In this document: piece after piece, positions 6,131-10,059 of the stretch
Layout: every line of letters starts with the position of its first letter
Numbering within the stretch: the first letter of the stretch is position 1
Assembly (NCBI GenBank): GCA_050730835.1
Contig: JBOHNS010000017.1
Span: 1-10,059 of the forward strand
Reading direction: 5' to 3'
Source: JBOHNS01 sp050730835
GTDB taxonomy: Bacteria > Patescibacteriota > Saccharimonadia > Saccharimonadales > UBA4665
DNA: 10,059 nt
Translations under genes and position numbers: made by a program
Notes under the pieces: model-generated
The model's database searches: none
Told to the model about the DNA's origin: nothing
The model's input: only the letters and a program-made list of their open reading frames with translations

Positions 6131-8191
6131 TTATAAGATTCCATTAGGGTCGATGTCGTACAGCCAACCGCTTGGCAATATATCTATAACTTTTAGCAGT
6201 TCGTCGCGGTGTTTGGCTTTTAAAATGATCTGCCATTCGTAGTATCCGCCAACTTTTTCTCTTATAGCCGGCATCGGCTGACTAATTTCTAGTCTTAGTT
6301 GTTGAGATTTGAGGTTTAATACTAGTTTGCTTGCTGCTTGTTCAGCCGAAGCGGCTTTTTTGCGGCGGCAACTCAGTTTTAATAAATAATAAAAGGGCGG
6401 AAAACCAAATTTTTGGCGCTCGGCCAGTTCGCTAGTGTAAAAATCCGGCCAGTTTTTGTCGCTAGCCAGTCGCAATATACGGCTATTAGGATTGTAAGTT
6501 TGGATAATTGCTTGGCCATCGTTGTGGCCTCGTGCCACCCTACCGATAACCTGTCTGATTAGTTGATAAGTTCTTTCGCTGGCCGTAAAGTCCGGGCTAT
6601 ACAAACTGCTATCAGCCATTATGACACCTACCAGGCTTAGTTTGGGTAGGTCTAATCCTTTTGCGAGTGTTTGGGTGCCGACTAATATATCGATTTTGCC
6701 GTTTCTAATTTTGTCGTACTGTTTTTCAAATCGCTCGTTTTTAGTGTTGTCAGAATCATAACGTCCAACCTTAGCATGCGGAAATATTCGTGTTATTTGT
6801 TCTACAACACTTTTCGTTCCTATGCCTTTTAAGGTTATGTCTGGGTTTTGGCAAACTGGACAAGACGAAGCAAAAGTTTGGGCAAAGCCGCAACTGTGGC
6901 ACCTAGATTTATAATCATCGGCGTGATAGGTCAGCGGCATGTCGCAGTTGGGGCATAGGGCTTGCCAGCCGCAGTTAGAGCAAAAAACTATCCGCGCGCT
7001 GCCGCGGCGGTTTAAAAATAGCAGGATTTGTTGGTTTTGCTTTAAGGCTTTATCGGCCGAGGCTATCAGAATATTTGACAGATAAGGATTTTTACTAAAA
7101 GCCGAGCGGTCCTTAAGGTCCACAATTATGGGTTTACGGTTTTTAGCCTTAGTCGGAACAGCTAAGCTAGTCATATTTAATATTGGAGCCTGTTTTTGCT
7201 CGGCTACGAAATAGTCGACTAGCGAAGGTGTTGCCGATCCCAGCACTAGCGTGGCCCTACTAAGACTGGCTAGCTTGCCAGCTACCCGAACGGCTTGGTA
7301 ATGCGGCGCCTGGTCTTGTTTGTAAGACGATTCGTGAGCCTCGTCAATCACGATTAGTCCGACGCTGTTTAATGGGGTGAATAGAGCTGAGCGAGCGCCA
7401 ATCACAATATGCGGCCCGGGTTGCGTTATTATTTTGACCCAGATATTGCGCCTTTCAGCCGGAGTTAGTTGGGAGTGAATAACCGATACAGCTGCGCCAA
7501 AAACCGCTTCAAAAGTTTGGCTTAGCTGCGCGGTTAAACTGATTTCTGGCGTTAGCACGATAACGGATTGGCCGGCCTTAATCGTGCTTCTGGCTAATTC
7601 TAAATAAACTCTGGTTTTGCCGCTGCCGGTTTCGCCGTGTAGCAAGTAGCTGCCTGGAGTAGGGGCGGTTTTCCTGGAGTGCACATTTCGCACGAAATCC
7701 TCCGCTTTGCTGCTGGTCGTAGCTTTTAGTACGCCTGCGCTGCGATGCTCAGATTTCGCACGAACTGCACTATTCCGGAAAACCCGCTTAACCACTAATT
7801 CCTGTTCTTTGGTTAATTTGGGAAGTTTGGCTTTTGGCTTCGTTTTAGGAGTAGTCGTACCTGTTTTTATAAGTTTATTCGACAACGACTTTGGCAAAAA
7901 CAAACTGCCTATGATGCCGCTGCCGGCTGGATAATAGTCTGCCAGCCAGGCCATTAGCTCCAGGCTAGTTTGCGGCAAGGGCGGCAAATTGATTGTTTCT
8001 ATAATTGGTTTTGTCGGGAATTCAGGCTTTTTGACTTGACGGCAGACAACCGCTAAACTGCTATTATCTTGTAGCGGCACCCTAATTATGCCGCCAATCA
8101 TTAAAGGTTGGCGACTAGCGTAAGTCAAATAATCACGTCCGCGAAATTTGGCCTCAGCGACAATCACCTGGTAATAATATTGGCTGGCCAT
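6131..8191 (-). CDS. priA: Primosomal protein N' (replication restart helicase PriA)
   Basis: PriA is a 3'-5' helicase that recognises stalled forks and reloads the replisome. The 686-residue protein has an N-terminal DNA-binding domain (about 1-110), Walker A GETGSGKT (186-193), Walker B DEAH (283-286), motif III GSATPS (318-323), and a zinc module of four CxxC pairs (C404/407, C413/416, C431/434, C444/447). GTQTLAKG (505-512) and helicase motif VI QVIGRVARG follow, then the C-terminal domain. Motif VI has Ala where PriA usually has Gly (GRAGR). Between the Q-motif-like LTKEQELVVKR and Walker A lies about 39 extra residues (137-175) encoded by a palindromic DNA insertion. ATG 8191 gives the usual MxxxYYYQVIVA-like start; no Shine-Dalgarno is seen. 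It is first in the priA-def-fmt order, though def has its own promoter. Confidence 0.94.
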   Translation of the reverse strand: MASQYYYQVIVAEAKFRGRDYLTYASRQPLMIGGIIRVPLQDNSSLAVVCRQVKKPEFPTKPIIETINLPPLPQTSLELMAWLADYYPAGSGIIGSLFLPKSLSNKLIKTGTTTPKTKPKAKLPKLTKEQELVVKRVFRNSAVRAKSEHRSAGVLKATTSSKAEDFVRNVHSRKTAPTPGSYLLHGETGSGKTRVYLELARSTIKAGQSVIVLTPEISLTAQLSQTFEAVFGAAVSVIHSQLTPAERRNIWVKIITQPGPHIVIGARSALFTPLNSVGLIVIDEAHESSYKQDQAPHYQAVRVAGKLASLSRATLVLGSATPSLVDYFVAEQKQAPILNMTSLAVPTKAKNRKPIIVDLKDRSAFSKNPYLSNILIASADKALKQNQQILLFLNRRGSARIVFCSNCGWQALCPNCDMPLTYHADDYKSRCHSCGFAQTFASSCPVCQNPDITLKGIGTKSVVEQITRIFPHAKVGRYDSDNTKNERFEKQYDKIRNGKIDILVGTQTLAKGLDLPKLSLVGVIMADSSLYSPDFTASERTYQLIRQVIGRVARGHNDGQAIIQTYNPNSRILRLASDKNWPDFYTSELAERQKFGFPPFYYLLKLSCRRKKAASAEQAASKLVLNLKSQQLRLEISQPMPAIREKVGGYYEWQIILKAKHRDELLKVIDILPSGWLYDIDPNGIL
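7667..7784. repeat. Palindromic element inserted in-frame within priA
   Basis: This segment starts with GGTTTTCC (7667-7674) and ends with its exact complement GGAAAACC (7777-7784). Moving inward, the arms keep matching over about 35 bases with small gaps: GGA then GTGCA, then TTCG-N2-CGAAATC on both sides. Each arm also holds its own small palindrome around TTTCGCACGAA (7686-7696 and 7753-7763). The centre (about 7706-7741) is not clearly paired. The frame is open throughout in priA, encoding about 39 residues (137-175, RNSAVRAKSEHRS... VRNVHSRKT) in a loop just before Walker A where PriA normally has only a short linker. The arrangement resembles Rickettsia palindromic elements in principle, not in sequence. 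Second copies were not seen in this window. Confidence 0.68.
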
Positions 8192-8216
8192 AGTTTATAT
8201 TCTTAAATAAAGTTGC

Positions 8217-8245
8217 TTGAAATGCTAGCCCATAATGGCTATAAT
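8217..8245 (+). promoter_or_regulatory. Upstream promoter P1 of the winged-helix regulator
   Basis: TTGAAA (8217-8222), a 17-bp spacer and a perfect TATAAT (8240-8245). Transcription would start near 8252, about 88 nt before ATG 8340. A small inverted repeat, TAGCC (8226-8230) and GGCTA (8237-8241), sits in the spacer and overlaps the -10, a good position for a repressor. The same gap must also hold the divergent priA promoter, for which only weak candidates were seen. Confidence 0.6.
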
Positions 8246-8283
8246 TTTAAATGTAGCAATTTTTTAGAGTTTTGGTAGCGATT

Positions 8284-8326
8284 GTTTGACAAACGTTGTT
8301 TGATAGACAATAATAGACGACAATAA
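8284..8326 (+). promoter_or_regulatory. Promoter P2 with operator-like repeats before the regulator
   Basis: TTGACA (8286-8291) is a perfect -35, followed by 17 bp and AATAAT (8309-8314), a 5/6 match to the -10. Overlaid on it are repeated half-sites: GTTTG-A-CAAAC (8284-8294) and CAAAC-GTT-GTTTG (8290-8302), so TTGTTTGA occurs twice 14 bp apart (8282, 8296). Downstream, GACAATAA occurs twice 13 bp apart (8306, 8319). Spacing near one helical turn and position over the promoter fit autoregulation by the winged-helix protein encoded next. Confidence 0.55.
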
Positions 8327-8339
8327 GGTAATTAAATTT

Positions 8340-8639
8340 ATGTTAGATGTATTTATAACTTCAAGAGTCCGGCGCAAGATTATTGTAATTTATGCCAAAT
8401 ATCCGGATTTTAAGACGCACGTGCGCGGACTGGCGAAACTTATCAAAGAAGACGCTGGCAATATCCAAAGAGAACTTAAGCGGCTAGAAAAAATCGGTTT
8501 TTTGATGTCCGAAAAACAGGCCAATACCAAAGTTTATTACACCAATAAACAGTTTCCAATCTTCAAAGAATTGCAAAGCATCGTTTTGAAATCTCAACGT
8601 GCCAACCAAAAAAGACAGCAAAATCACCGCGGAGTCTGA
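8340..8639 (+). CDS. Small winged-helix transcriptional regulator (ArsR-like)
   Basis: The 99-residue protein is a compact DNA-binding regulator. It begins with a helix (ITSRVRRKIIVIYAKYPDF), then a helix-turn-helix at about 27-54: HVRGLAKLI, then EDAGNIQRELKRLEKIGFL as recognition helix. A beta wing follows (SEKQANTKVYYTNKQFPI, 57-74) and a last helix (LQSIVLKS) with a basic tail. This is the layout of small ArsR/MarR-like regulators that CPR genomes carry in many copies, often next to a nucleotidyltransferase; no such partner is here. It has no metal-binding cysteines, so metal sensing is unlikely. Start ATG 8340 has only AAGG 11 bases upstream. Two promoters and repeated half-sites precede it, suggesting autoregulation. 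Ligand and targets are unknown. Confidence 0.75.
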   Translation: MLDVFITSRVRRKIIVIYAKYPDFKTHVRGLAKLIKEDAGNIQRELKRLEKIGFLMSEKQANTKVYYTNKQFPIFKELQSIVLKSQRANQKRQQNHRGV

Positions 8640-8646
8640 CAAATAA

Positions 8647-8676
8647 TTGCAATAACGCCTTAGATTAAGCTATAAT
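8647..8676 (+). promoter_or_regulatory. rpsU-yqeY-adk promoter
   Basis: TTGCAA (8647-8652), an 18-bp spacer and a perfect TATAAT (8671-8676). Transcription should start near 8683, leaving only about five bases before the rpsU ATG (8688), too little for a normal Shine-Dalgarno leader. It starts right after the regulator's stop, so the ribosomal genes are expressed independently of it. Confidence 0.72.
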
Positions 8677-8687
8677 AACTTAGAAGT

Positions 8688-8897
8688 ATGATACAAGTTA
8701 CCCGAAAAGACGCTAAAGAATCGCCCGAGAATTTACTGCGCCGGTTTAACCGCAAGGTGCAACAGTCGGGCGTGATTTTGGTCGCCAAGCAAAATAAATA
8801 TTTTGAAAAACCCATCAGCAAACCAGAGCGGCGGCGCAAGGCCATAATCCGCCGCCAACGCCGCGCCGATAAATTTAATAAGGCCAGATTTGGTTAA
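8688..8897 (+). CDS. rpsU: 30S ribosomal protein S21
   Basis: S21 is a small basic protein of the 30S platform near the anti-Shine-Dalgarno region of 16S rRNA. The 69-residue product starts MIQVTRKDAKESPENLLRRF, followed by NRKVQQSGVI, which is the family's core (N-terminal strand, then a helix with LLRRFNRKV). A highly basic C-terminal half follows (KPERRRKAIIRRQRRADKFN). Length is typical (E. coli 71). It is first in a rpsU-yqeY-adk group; yqeY starts 11 bp downstream. The promoter's -10 box ends 11 bp before the ATG, so the message is almost leaderless. Confidence 0.94.
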   Translation: MIQVTRKDAKESPENLLRRFNRKVQQSGVILVAKQNKYFEKPISKPERRRKAIIRRQRRADKFNKARFG

Positions 8898-8908
8898 AAT
8901 TTAAATTA

Positions 8909-9361
8909 ATGTCAATGCCGCTAAACTCAAGCATTGATCAAGACCTGAAAACCGCCTTGCTTAGCGGCGACAAACTGCGCGCCACTACTTTGCGGAGCCT
9001 AAAGAGCGCCATCGTTTACGCCGAAGTGGCTGAGGGTGCCAGACAAACCGGCTTAAGCGACGTAGCAATAATTTCGGTTATTAGCCAGCAATCTAAAAAG
9101 CGTCAAGAAAGCGCCGATATTTATTTAAAAGCTGGCGCCACCGCGCGCGCTAATCAAGAGCTGGCTGAGAAGCAAATAATCGACAATTATTTGCCGGCGC
9201 AACTAACAGAGCCTGAAATCAATAAATTTATTGACGATGCTATGGTTGAAATGGGCAGCGACAAGCCAGCAATGGGGCAAATAATCGCGCTGGTCAAACA
9301 AAAAACGGTTGGCAAAGCCGACGGAGCGGTCATTGCTAGGTTGGTTAAGGATAAGCTTTAG
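8909..9361 (+). CDS. yqeY: GatB/YqeY domain protein
   Basis: YqeY proteins share the C-terminal helical domain of GatB, which in the GatCAB amidotransferase binds tRNA; the free-standing form has no proven reaction. The 150-residue product shows the family pattern in order: IDQDLKTALLSGDKLRATTL, RSLKSAIVYAEV, VISQQSKKRQESADIYLKAG, then EKQIIDNYLPAQLTEPEI and a final MGQIIALVKQKTVGKADGAV. Length is typical (about 148). The rpsU-yqeY neighbourhood is conserved in many bacteria, which supports the call. No clear Shine-Dalgarno precedes ATG 8909; an in-frame ATG at 8915 would shorten it by two residues. adk begins 3 bp after the stop. Confidence 0.93.
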   Translation: MSMPLNSSIDQDLKTALLSGDKLRATTLRSLKSAIVYAEVAEGARQTGLSDVAIISVISQQSKKRQESADIYLKAGATARANQELAEKQIIDNYLPAQLTEPEINKFIDDAMVEMGSDKPAMGQIIALVKQKTVGKADGAVIARLVKDKL

Positions 9362-9364
9362 CTA

Positions 9365-9907
9365 ATGATTATTTTAATGGGCCAAGCTGGTTCGGGCAAA
9401 AGCTTGCAGGGCCGATTGCTGGCTGACGAATATGGTTATGCCTGGATTTCTACGGGCGAAATTCTGCGTGTTTTAATCACCGGTAAACGGCGGCAGGAAA
9501 TGCTGACCGGCAAACTGCTCAGCGACCAAGAAATGATTCAGATTATGGACAAAGTGCTGGAGCTTATCGACATCAAGCAAGAATTTGTACTGGACGGTTT
9601 TCCGCGCACCAAGCCCCAAGCCGAATGGCTACTCAGACAAGTTAAGCAAGGGTGTTTTCGGCTAACGGCGATTTTTGACTTAATTGCATCTGAGGATGTG
9701 GTGCGTGAGCGTTTGTCCAAGCGCGGCCGTCCGGACGATACGCCGGATGCCATAGCCACGCGCTTTCAAGAGCACCAAGCAGTTACGCTGCCGATACTAA
9801 AATATTTTCAATCTGCCGGCACGGCCGTGCACGATATTGACGGCGAAAAATCGCCGTTAGCCGTTCATCAAGCAATTATTGATATAATTCACGCTCGTTT
9901 GCCTTGA
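9365..9907 (+). CDS. adk: Adenylate kinase, short-lid form
   Basis: Adenylate kinase interconverts ATP + AMP and 2 ADP in the cytoplasm. The 180-residue protein has the P-loop GQAGSGKS (6-13), the AMP-binding STGEILR (29-35), the signature LDGFPRTKPQA (76-86), and the lid-side arginines in RGRPDD (120-125) and ATRF (R133). The lid is the short type: the roughly 30-residue insertion with zinc ligands of long-form enzymes (about 215 aa) is absent. Short forms are also seen in UMP/CMP kinases, so nucleotide preference is not fixed by sequence, but adenylate kinase is the usual CPR annotation. It sits 3 bp after yqeY and probably shares its transcript. In most bacteria adk lies beside secY; here it does not. 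Confidence 0.87.
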   Translation: MIILMGQAGSGKSLQGRLLADEYGYAWISTGEILRVLITGKRRQEMLTGKLLSDQEMIQIMDKVLELIDIKQEFVLDGFPRTKPQAEWLLRQVKQGCFRLTAIFDLIASEDVVRERLSKRGRPDDTPDAIATRFQEHQAVTLPILKYFQSAGTAVHDIDGEKSPLAVHQAIIDIIHARLP

Positions 9908-9948
9908 AGTTGCCGTGAGCTGATAATTAATTATGGTTCAAGACTAGT

Positions 9949-9974
9949 TTAGCAGCCCTGTAGTACACTGCTAA
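9949..9974. repeat. Inverted repeat between adk and the right-hand transposase
   Basis: TTAGCAG (9949-9955) and CTGCTAA (9968-9974) form a 7-bp stem with a 12-base loop, ending three bases before the transposase ATG. It lies in the 70-bp gap after adk. No T run follows, so it is not a clear terminator. It could be part of the transposon's left end or an mRNA hairpin limiting transposase translation. Confidence 0.4.
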
Positions 9975-9977
9975 CAG

Positions 9978-10059
9978 ATGAAAAACAAATATGTCTTTCG
10001 TTGCCACATTTCTGACAAGAAATTCCGGCAAGTTGTCCGGCTGTTTTGTGCCGATATAA
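9978..10059 (+). mobile_element. IS1595-like transposase, N-terminal fragment
   Basis: An open frame runs from ATG 9978 off the right edge, giving 27 residues: MKNKYVFRCHISDKKFRQVV, then RLFCADI. The pattern KYxFRxxISxxKFRxxxxxFxxD resembles the start of IS1595/ISXO2-type DDE transposases common in CPR genomes, where it precedes a helix-turn-helix. The fragment is too short to judge integrity or see catalytic residues. No Shine-Dalgarno is evident. The element end cannot be placed. Confidence 0.55.

Noticed and set aside
7707..7934. Plus-strand open frame of 75 codons opposite priA
   Set aside because: It is antisense to priA, partly within the palindromic insertion, with no supporting signals; openness follows from priA codon composition.
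8194..8222. Minus-strand priA promoter TTTCAA-17-TATAAA
   Set aside because: The -10 box ends two bases before the priA ATG, so transcription would begin inside the coding sequence.
1..10059. UGA recoded as glycine, as in some CPR lineages
   Set aside because: TGA ends adk and the regulator at normal family lengths, and no core gene contains an internal TGA.

Overview
The window looks like a piece of a Candidate Phyla Radiation (Patescibacteria) genome, possibly Saccharibacteria. The clues are the short IF2 (586 aa), a four-domain ribosomal protein S1, a DUF5663-like acidic protein directly after infB, a 69-aa S21, a small winged-helix regulator of a type common in CPR genomes, very short intergenic gaps, and mixed base composition. 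The code appears standard: TGA ends adk and the regulator at the expected lengths, so this is not a UGA=Gly lineage such as Gracilibacteria/Absconditabacteria. The lineage call rests on recalled family features, not on a search.

Layout. Positions 1-906 are disturbed: the N-terminal end of an IS30-family transposase (minus strand) faces a peptidase S51 (dipeptidase E-like) gene. Both are broken by single-base indels, mostly in short homopolymers. From about 1020 a strong extended -10 promoter drives ribosomal protein S1. A roughly 115-bp imperfect inverted repeat follows, then infB and a DUF5663-like protein. The minus strand then carries priA-def-fmt (8191 down to 4621), ending 13 bp from the convergent DUF5663-like gene. 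priA contains an apparently in-frame palindromic insertion of about 118 bp. From 8217 the plus strand carries two promoters and operator-like repeats, a winged-helix regulator, and then rpsU-yqeY-adk with its own promoter. The last 82 bases are the start of an IS1595-like transposase.

Function. Most of the window is translation machinery: S1 and S21 (30S subunit), IF2 (places fMet-tRNA), Fmt (formylates Met-tRNAi) and Def (removes the formyl group). PriA restarts replication forks, Adk balances adenylates, and YqeY resembles the tRNA-binding domain of GatB. Several promoters sit so close to their start codons that leaderless or near-leaderless transcripts are likely (def-fmt, rpsU). No rRNA, tRNA, CRISPR array or convincing intrinsic terminator was seen. 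I found no new multi-gene system. The most unusual items are the palindromic element inside priA, the large inverted repeat before infB, and the indel cluster at the left edge.
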